DNA of 64,000 bases, taken from assembly GCF_020687505.1 (NCBI RefSeq), contig NZ_JAJEQT010000001.1; one strand, 5' to 3'. The notes under the pieces are model-generated. The model saw nothing but the letters and a program-made list of their open reading frames with translations. It searched no databases and was not told where the DNA came from. Source of the stretch: Coprococcus_C hominis (lineage in GTDB: Bacteria > Bacillota > Clostridia > Lachnospirales > Lachnospiraceae). This document shows positions 17,006 through 26,216 of the stretch, in pieces. A program made the position numbers and the translations under genes. Position 1 is the first letter of the stretch, and the number at the start of each line of letters is the position of its first letter.

Positions 17006-18850
17006 TTAGACTTCCTTGTAGTCTCCATCAACTACATCGTCTGAATAATCTGGTGTGCCTGTGCCTGTACCAGCGTTTGCTCCAGGACCGTTCTGCTCAT
17101 AGAGCTTTGAGAACAATTCCTGTGCGCTGTTCATCAGTGTTTCCTTACCAGCCTTGATCTTCTCTACATCGTAGTCTGTCATGGCATCCGGATCTGTGCT
17201 CTCGATGATATCCTTCAAAGCATTCAGATCAGCCTCTACCTTTGTCTTATCTGTTGCAGAAAGCTTATCTCCTACATCGGAAAGTGCTCTCTCTGTCTGG
17301 AATACCATAGCATCGGCATCATTACGAACCTCGATTGCTTCCTTACGCTTCTTATCCTGTGCCTCGTACTCAGCAGCTTCCTTAACAGCTCTATCGATAT
17401 CCTCATCAGAAAGGGATGTTCCGGATGTGATTGTGATATGCTGCTCACGACCTGTACCAAGATCCTTTGCAGATACATTTACAATACCGTTTGCATCGAT
17501 ATCGAATGTAACCTCGATCTGTGGAACACCACGTCTTGCAGGAGCGATACCATCCAGTCTGAAACGTCCAAGGCTCTTGTTATCTCTTGCGAACTCACGC
17601 TCACCCTGTACGATGTTGATATCAACGGCATCCTGATTATCCTGAGCTGTTGAGAAGATCTGGCTCTTGTTTGTAGGAATGGTTGTATTTCTCTCGATCA
17701 GGTGTGTAGCGATACCACCCATTGTCTCGATAGAAAGTGTAAGTGGTGTAACATCCAGCAGAAGGATTTCGCCGGCACCTGCATCACCTGCAAGCTTACC
17801 ACCCTGAATAGAAGCACCGATTGCAACACACTCATCCGGGTTGATACCCTTGAACGGATCCTTGCCTGTCAGCTTCTTAACCATATCCTGAACAGCGATG
17901 ATACGTGTAGAACCACCGACCAGAAGTACCTTATCAAGCTCTGCTGCTGTCAGATCTGCATCCTTCAATGCTGTCTGTACAGGAACTCTTGTCTTATCTA
18001 CCAGATGTGCTGTCAGCTCATCAAACTTTGCACGTGTCAGATCCATATCAAAGTGCTTTGGACCATCCTGGGTAGCTGTGATGAATGGAAGGTTGATGTT
18101 TGTTGTTGTAGCGGATGAAAGCTCTTTCTTTGCCTTCTCTGCTGCTTCCTTCAATCTCTGCATAGCCATCTTATCTGTTGAAAGGTCTACGCCCTCAGCC
18201 TTCTTGAACTCTTCGAGCATATACTGTGTAATTGCGTTATCGAAATCATCACCACCAAGCTTGTTATCACCGGCTGTAGCAAGAACCTCGATGACACCGT
18301 CGCCAATCTCAATGATAGATACATCAAATGTACCACCACCAAGGTCGTATACCATGATCTTCTGTTCTTCTTCGTTATCCAGACCATAAGAAAGAGCTGC
18401 TGCTGTAGGCTCGTTGATGATACGCTTTACATCAAGACCTGCGATCTTACCTGCATCCTTTGTTGCCTGTCTCTGTGCATCTGTGAAGTATGCAGGAACT
18501 GTGATAACTGCTTCTGTAACCGGCTCACCGATATAGCTCTCGGCATCTCTCTTCAGCTTAGAAAGAATCATAGCTGAAATCTCCTGTGGAGAATACTTCT
18601 TACCATCGATGTCTACCTTGTAATCGCTACCCATATGTCTCTTGATAGAAGCGATTGTCTTATCTGCGTTTGTAACTGCCTGACGCTTTGCTGCATCACC
18701 AACGACACGCTCGCCGGTCTTTGTAAATGCAACAACTGAAGGAGTTGTTCTTGAACCCTCAGCGTTTGTGATAACGACTGGCTTACCACCTTCCATAACA
18801 GCTACACATGAATTTGTTGTACCTAAGTCAATACCAATAATCTTACCCAT
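17006..18850 (-). CDS. dnaK: Chaperone DnaK (Hsp70)
   Basis: A 614-residue Hsp70. The N-terminal ATPase domain opens GKIIGIDLGTTNSCVAVMEG and carries DLGGGTFDVSI. The substrate-binding domain holds VTPLTLSIETMGG; the C-terminal lid ends with the acidic, conserved TPDYSDDVVDGDYKEV tail. It folds and refolds proteins with DnaJ and GrpE in the cytoplasm. Length is normal for Gram-positive DnaK. It sits 59 nt after grpE and 59 nt before dnaJ, under the hrcA promoter and CIRCE. Confidence 0.98.
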   Translation of the reverse strand: MGKIIGIDLGTTNSCVAVMEGGKPVVITNAEGSRTTPSVVAFTKTGERVVGDAAKRQAVTNADKTIASIKRHMGSDYKVDIDGKKYSPQEISAMILSKLKRDAESYIGEPVTEAVITVPAYFTDAQRQATKDAGKIAGLDVKRIINEPTAAALSYGLDNEEEQKIMVYDLGGGTFDVSIIEIGDGVIEVLATAGDNKLGGDDFDNAITQYMLEEFKKAEGVDLSTDKMAMQRLKEAAEKAKKELSSATTTNINLPFITATQDGPKHFDMDLTRAKFDELTAHLVDKTRVPVQTALKDADLTAAELDKVLLVGGSTRIIAVQDMVKKLTGKDPFKGINPDECVAIGASIQGGKLAGDAGAGEILLLDVTPLTLSIETMGGIATHLIERNTTIPTNKSQIFSTAQDNQDAVDINIVQGEREFARDNKSLGRFRLDGIAPARRGVPQIEVTFDIDANGIVNVSAKDLGTGREQHITITSGTSLSDEDIDRAVKEAAEYEAQDKKRKEAIEVRNDADAMVFQTERALSDVGDKLSATDKTKVEADLNALKDIIESTDPDAMTDYDVEKIKAGKETLMNSAQELFSKLYEQNGPGANAGTGTGTPDYSDDVVDGDYKEV

Positions 18851-18909
18851 AATATTTTTCCTCCTAATTATTATCCTTTAAAATATACTAAATGATTTAT
18901 TGTAAAAGG

Positions 18910-19563
18910 TTAATTTGCAACCTTTACCATGCTGTATCGTAATACCTGATCCTTATACATATAGCCTTTCTGCATCTCTTCGGCTACGACATTCTCTCCG
19001 AAATTTTCATCCTCCACATGTGTTACCGCATTGTGGTAATCCGGATCAAATGGCTTGCCTTCTGCATCCATCGGCTTTACGCCAAGTCCCTCAAGTGATA
19101 CCATGAGCTGCCGATAGATTTTATCGACACCCTGTTCAAATGCCCGGTCCATATCCTCTTCCGGAATACTGGAAAGTGCACGTTCCAAGTTGTCAACAAC
19201 CGGAAGCAGCTTCTCTAAAACTTCCTTGGCTCCGATATCATACATCTTCTTGGATTCCTTCTCGTTACGCTGGCGCATATTCTCAAACTCTGCCAGCAGA
19301 CGCTTATACTTTTCTTCGTTTCCGGCTGCCAGCTCCTTCGCTTTCTCAAGTTCCAGCTGAAGGGCCTTGCTGCCTCTGCGGTTTCCCTTGGATACCGGCT
19401 TCGGCTTTGCAGCTTCCACTTCTTCTTTCTTGTCTGCCGGAACAGTTTCTTCCTCGTTCACCTTCACGTCGGTTCCTTCTGTTACCGGAGCATCATCCAC
19501 AGCCTTTACTTCCTCGACTGTCTCCGCTTCTTTATTTGCATTTACATTTGTCTTATTGGCCAT
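18910..19563 (-). CDS. grpE: Nucleotide exchange factor GrpE
   Basis: A 217-residue GrpE. A disordered, Glu/Lys-rich N-terminal extension (about 1-75) is followed by the dimerising coiled coil (ELEKAKELAAGNEEKYKRLL, FENMRQRNEKESKK) and the C-terminal beta domain (FDPDYHNAVTHVEDE, GYMYKDQVLRYSMVKV). It releases ADP from DnaK. The start chosen is ATG at 19561-19563 (MANKTN), with GGGGTG 7 nt upstream; an ATG two codons earlier is too close. It overlaps the hrcA stop by 11 nt, so translation is probably coupled. Confidence 0.96.
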   Translation of the reverse strand: MANKTNVNANKEAETVEEVKAVDDAPVTEGTDVKVNEEETVPADKKEEVEAAKPKPVSKGNRRGSKALQLELEKAKELAAGNEEKYKRLLAEFENMRQRNEKESKKMYDIGAKEVLEKLLPVVDNLERALSSIPEEDMDRAFEQGVDKIYRQLMVSLEGLGVKPMDAEGKPFDPDYHNAVTHVEDENFGENVVAEEMQKGYMYKDQVLRYSMVKVAN

Positions 19564-20605
19564 TCTCATTCACCCCTTCGCCTTTCTTGAATATCTCATC
19601 GAGTTCAATTGTCAGATTCTTCAGTGTGCTGACAACCTTCTTATAATCCATTCTCTTCGGTCCCAATATTCCAATCGTTCCCTTTGCGCCTTCCGGCATC
19701 TGGTAGGTCGCTGTAACAAGAGAGCAATCTTTCAGGCTTGGTGTCTCATCTCCAATATATACCTGAATTCCGGATTCGTTTGTCTTTCCGGTCGTCTCTT
19801 CCAGCAAATGTGATACTTCATTTTTATCTTCCAGCTTTTCAAGCAGCTCACTCGTCTTGGAGATATCTCCAAGCTCCGGATACTTCAAAATGTTTGTCGC
19901 ACCGCTGGTATAAACCTCAAGTTCCTGTGCCTCATGTATCGCTTCCACAATTCCCTGAAAGATCTGGTCTAATATCTCGCCATACCCTCCGGATTGCTTC
20001 TTCATCGCCTGAATCATCTCTAAATTGATGTCTTCTAAGCTTGCACCCTGTAAGAAGGTATTCAATAAGATATTAAATTTCAGAACATCTTCATTATCAA
20101 GGCTTACATTGATGTGAATCATCTGATTCTTAATAATGTTACCCTCAACCACTATGACGGCAAGAAGTGTTTTTTCATCAACAAGGGAAAGCTGGATAAA
20201 CTTGACTGTTTTCTCATAATTTGGTGCTGTTACCATCGTTGCATAATTGGTATTGTACGCCAGTACCTTTGCAACCTGCTTTAAGAGCACCTCCATGCGA
20301 TCCACCCGCTCTAACAGTGTGTCACGCTCCTGCTTTGCAACCTCAGCAAACTCTTCCTTTTCATCCATCAGCTGATCGACATAGAACCGGTATCCGGCAT
20401 CTGTCGGAATCCGTCCTGCCGATGTATGCGGCTGAATAATGTATCCCATTTCCTCCAGATCTGCCATCTCGTTACGAATCGTAGCGGAACTTAAATTCAG
20501 ATCCGTGTACTTTGAGATTGTTCTGGAACCTACCGGTTCCCCAGTCTCTAGGTAATTGGAAATAATGGCTTTCAGGATTTTTACCTTACGCTCATCTAAT
20601 TCCAT
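19553..20605 (-). CDS. hrcA: Heat-inducible transcription repressor HrcA
   Basis: A 350-residue repressor: N-terminal winged helix (MELDERKVKILKAIISNYLE, LSSATIRNEMADLEEMGY) and a C-terminal GAF-like dimerisation domain. It binds CIRCE operators and needs GroE to stay active. Two CIRCE sites are in this window, in front of its own operon (20626-20652) and groES (46995-47021). The start is the ATG at 20603-20605, after GAGGTGATAAG; an upstream in-frame start lies closer to the operator and lacks a good ribosome binding site. Confidence 0.97.
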   Translation of the reverse strand: MELDERKVKILKAIISNYLETGEPVGSRTISKYTDLNLSSATIRNEMADLEEMGYIIQPHTSAGRIPTDAGYRFYVDQLMDEKEEFAEVAKQERDTLLERVDRMEVLLKQVAKVLAYNTNYATMVTAPNYEKTVKFIQLSLVDEKTLLAVIVVEGNIIKNQMIHINVSLDNEDVLKFNILLNTFLQGASLEDINLEMIQAMKKQSGGYGEILDQIFQGIVEAIHEAQELEVYTSGATNILKYPELGDISKTSELLEKLEDKNEVSHLLEETTGKTNESGIQVYIGDETPSLKDCSLVTATYQMPEGAKGTIGILGPKRMDYKKVVSTLKNLTIELDEIFKKGEGVNENGQ

Positions 20606-20625
20606 CTTATCACCTCTTTTATTTA

Positions 20626-20652
20626 TTAGCACTCATATCTATCGAGTGCTAA
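20626..20652 (-). promoter_or_regulatory. CIRCE operator of the hrcA operon
   Basis: A perfect TTAGCACTC and GAGTGCTAA inverted repeat with a 9-nt spacer, the consensus CIRCE element bound by HrcA. It lies in the 5' leader between the -10 box (20663-20668) and the hrcA start. Confidence 0.97.
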
Positions 20653-20662
20653 CCCTATTGGT

Positions 20663-20691
20663 AGACTACCACTACATATAGTAAATGTCAA
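20663..20691 (-). promoter_or_regulatory. hrcA operon promoter
   Basis: On the minus strand TTGACA (-35) and TAGTCT (-10) are separated by 17 nt, with CIRCE about 10 nt downstream of the -10 box. A standard housekeeping-sigma promoter under HrcA repression. Confidence 0.8.
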
Positions 20692-20741
20692 GGAAAATTA
20701 TCATAATTTTGTGAAAAAATTGTGTATTTCCATGTATAAGA

Positions 20742-20767
20742 AAAGAGTGCGGAAAACCGCACTCTTT
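20742..20767 (-). terminator. Terminator of the htrA gene
   Basis: AAAGAGTGCGG and CCGCACTCTTT form an 11-bp perfect stem with a 4-nt loop. A T-rich run (TTCTTATAC) follows on the minus strand. It lies 31 nt past the htrA stop and insulates the hrcA promoter. Confidence 0.88.
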
Positions 20768-20798
20768 AGGGGAGAAAAATCACGGATGATTGTAAATT

Positions 20799-22439
20799 TT
20801 ATTTGTTATTTGCGTTTGGATTTTCCATCAATGTAACATCGACGGTTTTCTCCACATACGCATCGTCTTTCAGGTATTCATATGTGATTGGCACTGTCTC
20901 ACCAACTGCATAATAATTCAGCTTTTCTGTCAGTTCCTCAGCACTGCTGATGGATTGTCCATCAATCTTTGTAATCACATAATTTGCTTTGATACCTGCC
21001 TTCTCAGCGGCACTCTTGCTTGCAACATCTGTGACAAGCACGCCCTCTGGAATACCATATGCTTCTGACACATCGGAAGATACGGTTGCACAGGAGATTC
21101 CAAGATAACCTTTCTCGCTCTCGTCAACCTTTTCACGTGTCTGACGGTTCATCAGATCATCCAGACGATCCTGTACGGCTGTAATTGGAATTGCATATCC
21201 CATACCTTCAACCGTTGTATCGGAATACTTCGAAGAGTTAATACCAATAACTTCGCCCTTCATATTCAGAAGTGCGCCGCCACTGTTACCAGGGTTAATG
21301 GCTGCATCGGTCTGAATGAGCGGTGTTGTATTCGTGCTGTTTGTACGATCCTTTGCACTGACAATACCGGTTGTAACGGATTGTCCATAGCCAAGTGCAT
21401 TACCGATGGCTACGACCTGTTCACCGACCTTCAGGGAATCCGAATCACCAATCGTGGCGATCTTGATCTGATTCATCGTGGATTCCTTTATATCACTGAG
21501 CTTTACAACAACGATTGCAAGGTCCGTGTCGCTATCGGTACTCTTTACCTGTGCCTCGTAGCTCTCACCATCTGCAAACGTTACATTTACGGTTGTGGCA
21601 TCACTGACAACATGGTTGTTTGTCACCATCAAAAGCTCGCTGTCATTCTCACCGATGATAATACCGGAGCCGGAGCCTTCTGCCTCATACTGCTGTGTAT
21701 AACCAAACATACCCTGCTGCTCCACGATTGCCGAGATGTTAATGGCAACAACGCTTGGCATAACATTTTCTGCGATTGTGGAAACATCCATGCCATTTCC
21801 AACCGAAGCGGTTGATGTCAGGCTCAAAGACTGGGTTGTCGCTGCCGATGTTGTGGAAGCGACCTCTGTCGTTGTGTTTGTAAGTGCATCAAGCTTCTTG
21901 ATCTGGTTTCCCGCGATTCCGTAGAATGCACCACCTGCAACACCACCAAATACGGCTGCACTTGCAACAACTGCCACGCCCTTCTTCCAGAAGGTACGCT
22001 TGTTATGTGGCGTCTTCGGTGATTTTGCTTTCTTGACTCTCTGTTTCTTTGCTTTCTTTACCTTTGCCTTTGGCTGTTCTGCGTCTGCATTCTGGAAACC
22101 ATTCTGATAATAATTGTTCTGTCCATAATTATATGCATTCTGATTCGGCTGCTGGTAATTGTTATTATAATAATGCTCGGTACCCTGGCTCATCTGCTGG
22201 GCACGTTCTGCCATCGCCTGCATATATTCCTGTGTACGCATATCACCGTAGTAAGTACTTCCATACTGCTGTGCCTGTGTATAGGCATCCTCCTGTCTAT
22301 GCTCTGCATTCTGTTCTGTTTGCTGTTCAGTACGCTTCAAATTATCCGTATTACCATCTCCGGTGTCATACGGTGTCTCCGCATGTGGTGTCTGATCCAC
22401 ATGTTCATTTTCTCTGTTATTCTCAAATTCATCCATCAT
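20799..22439 (-). CDS. htrA: HtrA/DegP-like membrane serine protease
   Basis: A 546-residue protein. An N-terminal cytoplasmic region rich in Gln, Asn, Tyr and Glu (about 1-120) is followed by a Lys-rich stretch, one membrane helix (VAVVASAAVFGGVAGGAFYGIAG, about 155-177), a Ser/Thr-rich linker, a trypsin-like domain and one PDZ domain near the C terminus. The catalytic triad is visible: His in NNHVVS, Asp in SDTDLAIV and Ser in NPGNSGGAL. It degrades or refolds damaged proteins outside the membrane. The start is the ATG at 22437-22439, 7 nt after GGAGG; an earlier in-frame ATG (MSNGG) overlaps that site. Confidence 0.93.
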   Translation of the reverse strand: MMDEFENNRENEHVDQTPHAETPYDTGDGNTDNLKRTEQQTEQNAEHRQEDAYTQAQQYGSTYYGDMRTQEYMQAMAERAQQMSQGTEHYYNNNYQQPNQNAYNYGQNNYYQNGFQNADAEQPKAKVKKAKKQRVKKAKSPKTPHNKRTFWKKGVAVVASAAVFGGVAGGAFYGIAGNQIKKLDALTNTTTEVASTTSAATTQSLSLTSTASVGNGMDVSTIAENVMPSVVAINISAIVEQQGMFGYTQQYEAEGSGSGIIIGENDSELLMVTNNHVVSDATTVNVTFADGESYEAQVKSTDSDTDLAIVVVKLSDIKESTMNQIKIATIGDSDSLKVGEQVVAIGNALGYGQSVTTGIVSAKDRTNSTNTTPLIQTDAAINPGNSGGALLNMKGEVIGINSSKYSDTTVEGMGYAIPITAVQDRLDDLMNRQTREKVDESEKGYLGISCATVSSDVSEAYGIPEGVLVTDVASKSAAEKAGIKANYVITKIDGQSISSAEELTEKLNYYAVGETVPITYEYLKDDAYVEKTVDVTLMENPNANNK

Positions 22440-22551
22440 ATCAATTCCTCCATTCGACATAAGTTTTATTACTTATCTTTGTTATGGCTTAATCATAACC
22501 CCAAGCTATGGTTAAATTTTGAAGAAAATGTCAAGAAAATGTGAATTCCAT

Positions 22552-23613
22552 TTATGGTGCCTGCAAACCTTGTTTTAGCATTTGCAGATTTTCTTCCATA
22601 TAAGACAGGTATGTGCATCCTTTTTCTATGTCGTCCTTCGTCACGGACTGCATGGACGACAGATGCAGAATTTTGGGTTGCATCTCTGCGGATTCCGCAA
22701 TCGTATTCGCGAGGCTGTCGGTACCATTGTCCACCACATAGATGGCTTGCAACTTGTACTCCTGCAGCTTCTCCGCCAGATAGGTAACTGTATGCACACT
22801 TGCCTCCACATCTGCAGAACAGCCCGAATATGCGGCAAAGTAATGAATATCATAATCCTCTGCCAGATACAGGAACGGGAACCGGTCGCCGACCAAGATC
22901 GTCGTCTGTGTGGCTGCGTCCCGCATCGTCTGATAGTCATCATCTAACGCTTCCAGCTTTCCAGTATATGTTTTAGCGTTTGCCACATACTGTTTTGCAT
23001 TGTCAGAATCCAGTTCCGTAATAGCATCTGCTAACGTCTCGGTGCAGACGATTGCATTTTTCAGGGATAACCACACGTGCTCATCGTAATGGTCATCCTC
23101 TGCAGCATTCTGTCCATCCGTATTGTCTGCTTCGCCCTCTGCATGGTCTGCCGGTTCTGCTTCATGGTCATGGTCTTCATCGTCATGATCGTGATGATGG
23201 TGTTCTTCCACACCCTCTAACTCCACTTCATTTAACGCGCGGTTACCAACCAGATCTAACAGACTGATTGCAACAATATTTTCATTTCCGGACTCCACAA
23301 GCGCATCGCTCACCCATGTATCGCTCTCGCCACCGACATAGACTAACATCCGGCAATTCGCGATCTTCATGATATCCTGTGCGCTTGGCTGGTAGCTGTG
23401 TAAGTCCACACCGTTATCGACCAGCATCCGGCATGTAAATGTATCTGTGTCTCCAAGGATTTCCCGCACCCAGTCATACGCTGCAAAGGTCGTACATAGG
23501 ATCACATTTTCGTCTTTGTCCGCCATTTGCACCGGCTTGGCACACCCGGAAAGCAGGGACAGACAAAGAACAAGAGCAATCCCGATTGATTTTAAATGTC
23601 TGTGCTTCATCAT
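22552..23613 (-). CDS. znuA: Zinc ABC transporter, substrate-binding lipoprotein
   Basis: A 353-residue cluster A-I metal-binding protein. The signal peptide ends in the lipobox LLSGC, so it is lipid-anchored outside the membrane. The typical His-rich loop is present (EEHHHHDHDDEDHDHE, about 140-160), which marks zinc rather than manganese binding. The start is placed at the ATG at 23611-23613, 5 nt after GAGG; the next codon is also ATG, and a GTG lies two codons upstream. Last gene of the operon, 8 nt after znuB. Confidence 0.92.
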   Translation of the reverse strand: MMKHRHLKSIGIALVLCLSLLSGCAKPVQMADKDENVILCTTFAAYDWVREILGDTDTFTCRMLVDNGVDLHSYQPSAQDIMKIANCRMLVYVGGESDTWVSDALVESGNENIVAISLLDLVGNRALNEVELEGVEEHHHHDHDDEDHDHEAEPADHAEGEADNTDGQNAAEDDHYDEHVWLSLKNAIVCTETLADAITELDSDNAKQYVANAKTYTGKLEALDDDYQTMRDAATQTTILVGDRFPFLYLAEDYDIHYFAAYSGCSADVEASVHTVTYLAEKLQEYKLQAIYVVDNGTDSLANTIAESAEMQPKILHLSSMQSVTKDDIEKGCTYLSYMEENLQMLKQGLQAP

Positions 23614-23621
23614 CGCCACCT

Positions 23622-24461
23622 CTACTCTCTGTGCAGTGCGATTCCGATGATGCTGAATATCACAAATAATACGATGTCAATCGCTACGATCGTCGCACTG
23701 ACCGGTGTCGATGCCGCAATGGAAATGAGGATTCCCACGCCAGAGGATACCACACCATACACAGCAGAACAGATAAACACACTCTTATAATTCTTAAATA
23801 CACGCATTGCGGAAAGTGCCGGGAATATGATCAGCGCCGATACCAGAAGTGATCCGACGATATTCATCGCAACTACGATCACAACGGCTGTGACTACCGC
23901 CATCAGCACATTGTAGGCGCCCGTATGAATACCGGTTGCGCGTGCAAAATTCTCATCAAATGTCACCGAGAAGATCTTGTGATAGTACAAGATGTAGAAC
24001 ACAAGTACCAACAGCGACATAATCAGGCAGATCCACACATCTGTATTCGATAATGTGAGTATGGATGCCGCGCCAAACAGTGTCGAGCACACATCCCCGG
24101 ATACATTCTGCGATGTTCCGGATACATTCATGATCAGATATCCAAATGCCAGCGATCCAACGGAAAGCATCGCAATCACGGCATCTCCGTTGATCTTCGC
24201 ATTCTGTCCAGTCTTCAGCATCAGGATTGCTGCCACAACCGTGATCGGCAATATTATAAGTGTATTGTTCGTCATCCGCAGCACCATCGCGATTGCCATC
24301 GCAGCAAATGCCACATGGGACAGTCCGTCTCCAATATAAGAAAAGCGTTTTAACACAAGTGTCACGCCAAGCATGGATGCACAAAAGGCAACCAGCACAC
24401 CAGCAACTAAGATCCGACGGACAAATGGATATTGCAGGTATTCAACTAATGTATTCCACAT
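23622..24461 (-). CDS. znuB: Zinc ABC transporter, permease
   Basis: A 279-residue ABC-3 family permease with about eight membrane helices (from YPFVRRILVAGVLVAFCASM to the C-terminal VFVIFSIIGIALHRE region). The family motif LVLKRFSYIGDGLSHVAFAA is present. It forms the membrane channel for zinc uptake with ZnuC and ZnuA. It starts 2 nt past the znuC stop (ribosome binding site AAGGAG), so expression is tightly coupled. Confidence 0.93.
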   Translation of the reverse strand: MWNTLVEYLQYPFVRRILVAGVLVAFCASMLGVTLVLKRFSYIGDGLSHVAFAAMAIAMVLRMTNNTLIILPITVVAAILMLKTGQNAKINGDAVIAMLSVGSLAFGYLIMNVSGTSQNVSGDVCSTLFGAASILTLSNTDVWICLIMSLLVLVFYILYYHKIFSVTFDENFARATGIHTGAYNVLMAVVTAVVIVVAMNIVGSLLVSALIIFPALSAMRVFKNYKSVFICSAVYGVVSSGVGILISIAASTPVSATIVAIDIVLFVIFSIIGIALHRE

Positions 24462-24463
24462 AT

Positions 24464-25180
24464 CTATACTCCTTCTTCTCTTGTCGCTGCGTAATCCGCA
24501 TACTGTCTGCCGATTGCGCTCTTCAAATACGCTTCCTTGGAATCGAAAAACTCTGGTTTATCACTCACATGCAGCACCTTGTTCGCATATTGTGCGGCTG
24601 CCTGTGTATCGTGCGATACCATAATGATCGTGATACCTTCCCGGTTCAGCTTCTGGATCAGCTCATACATCTCGGCTGTCACACGTGGATCCAATCCCGC
24701 TACCGGCTCATCAAGCAACAAGAGCTTCGAGGTTGCACAGAGTGCCCGCGCAAGCAACACGCGCTGCTGCTGTCCACCGGACAGATCGCGGTAGCATTTC
24801 TTCATGAATGGTTCAATCTCCAGCCGTTTCATGTTCTTCTGTGCGATTTTCCGCTCCTCTTTGTTATAGAATGGACGCATGCCACGTTTCGACAAGAACC
24901 CTGACAAAACGATTTCCTGCACGGATGCAGGAAAATCGCGTTGTGTCACAGTCTGCTGTGGCAGATATCCAATTTCATTTGCTTTCAAATCTTCGCCTCT
25001 GACAAGCATTCCCTGCATAGGACTTTTCAGTCCCAGAATCGCTTTCATCAGAGTACTTTTTCCGGAACCGTTTTCTCCAAGGATGCAGAGATAATCTCCT
25101 TGTTCGAGACGGAAATTCAGATGTTCAACCACTGGTTTTCCTTCGTATCCAAGGGATACATCTTCACATGATAGAACCAT
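24464..25180 (-). CDS. znuC: Zinc ABC transporter, ATP-binding protein
   Basis: A 238-residue ATPase with Walker A GENGSGKST, signature LSGGQQQRVLLARAL, Walker B LLLDEPVAGLD and the H-loop VSHD. It matches the ZnuC/MntB type. The neighbouring His-rich ZnuA and COG0523 GTPases point to zinc. Start ATG at 25178-25180, 6 nt after AGGAGG. Confidence 0.93.
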   Translation of the reverse strand: MVLSCEDVSLGYEGKPVVEHLNFRLEQGDYLCILGENGSGKSTLMKAILGLKSPMQGMLVRGEDLKANEIGYLPQQTVTQRDFPASVQEIVLSGFLSKRGMRPFYNKEERKIAQKNMKRLEIEPFMKKCYRDLSGGQQQRVLLARALCATSKLLLLDEPVAGLDPRVTAEMYELIQKLNREGITIIMVSHDTQAAAQYANKVLHVSDKPEFFDSKEAYLKSAIGRQYADYAATREEGV

Positions 25181-25209
25181 CGCGGTTCCTCCTTTCTAAT
25201 TCTCCTTAA

Positions 25210-26172
25210 TTAGTTGAAATATACAAGTTCTTCTTCGGCTGGTTTGGCCGGTTCGATCTTCGTGGCACGGATCACAGGTCCTTCGCCCTCAAACTCCGGA
25301 TAAAATTCTTTGTCAATGGTTCCCGTAACTGTTACCCACTGTCTGTCCTTCAGATGCTTTGCCAGATCGGAATAGCACTTAAATCCGATAAATGCGACAT
25401 CTTCGGCACAGCAGGTCATCGCAAATCTACCTGGTACGAATTCGTTTGCCTTGTAGCTTTTCGGCTTGTGTACCATCGCCTTAAATGTGATCTGCTTTCC
25501 GACGTATTTGTCCGGATTGTCGCAGGCATCAATATAGAAGATACCATAATCTTCATCCTCGAGTGTGATACTTGGCTTGTCGATCTCATATGGCAGATCT
25601 AACTCCTCATCACCGACATCGGCTGCGCCATCCTTGTTCTCGAAGATCACCTGCGCACGACGATTTACCGCACGAATGCTCCGGCGGTACTCCGCACGCT
25701 TTGTATTCTCATCGCATCGGTTGAAGATGATCATATCTGCGCTCGATAACTGTTCCATCATCATCGCTTTCATATTTGCTACATATACATCAAAGGTGGA
25801 TGCATCGACAAATGTGATTACCTGTACGATTGTCCAGCCCTTTGGCACGCGGATGGAAAACAGCTTATCCATCTTCCATGTACCGTTATACTCGATCATC
25901 ACACGGGTCGGCTTATACTTATCCTGCAGGTCAAGCAGATATTCGGTATTTAAGTTGGATTCCTCCAGATATTCCACGAAGATATTCTGACTCTTCAGAT
26001 ACTCCTCATCGTACTCCTCGATTCCCTCTTCGCAGACAAGCAGAAGGGTCGGTTCGCCTTCTGTAAATCCACGGTCAATCAGAGTTTCGTTCGCAAAGGT
26101 TGTCTTTCCGCTTTCCAGAAAGCCCATAAACATATATACCGGAATCTCTTCTACTTCCTTTGTTGGTCCCAT
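25210..26172 (-). CDS. COG0523-type GTPase fused to a YcgQ-like (TIGR03943/DUF1980) domain
   Basis: A 320-residue protein with two parts. Residues 10-180 form a P-loop GTPase of the CobW/COG0523 group: GFLESGKTT (17-25) and NRCD (151-154, the guanine-specificity site). The family's CxCC metal-binding motif is absent. Residues about 205-305 resemble the C-terminal domain of YcgQ (TIGR03943), with the hallmark RFAMTCCAEDVAFIGF (249-264) and WVTVTGTI. YcgQ and YcgR are zinc-linked partner proteins in Bacillus. So this gene seems to join two zinc-handling modules in one chain. It lies 29 nt before znuC and 44 nt after the second COG0523 gene. The exact role, perhaps moving zinc to the membrane or to a client, is inference. 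Confidence 0.8.
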   Translation of the reverse strand: MGPTKEVEEIPVYMFMGFLESGKTTFANETLIDRGFTEGEPTLLLVCEEGIEEYDEEYLKSQNIFVEYLEESNLNTEYLLDLQDKYKPTRVMIEYNGTWKMDKLFSIRVPKGWTIVQVITFVDASTFDVYVANMKAMMMEQLSSADMIIFNRCDENTKRAEYRRSIRAVNRRAQVIFENKDGAADVGDEELDLPYEIDKPSITLEDEDYGIFYIDACDNPDKYVGKQITFKAMVHKPKSYKANEFVPGRFAMTCCAEDVAFIGFKCYSDLAKHLKDRQWVTVTGTIDKEFYPEFEGEGPVIRATKIEPAKPAEEELVYFN

Positions 26173-26216
26173 ACTCTATTTCCTTTCTTCTCTATCCTTT
26201 ACGCAAAGTGCCGGGA

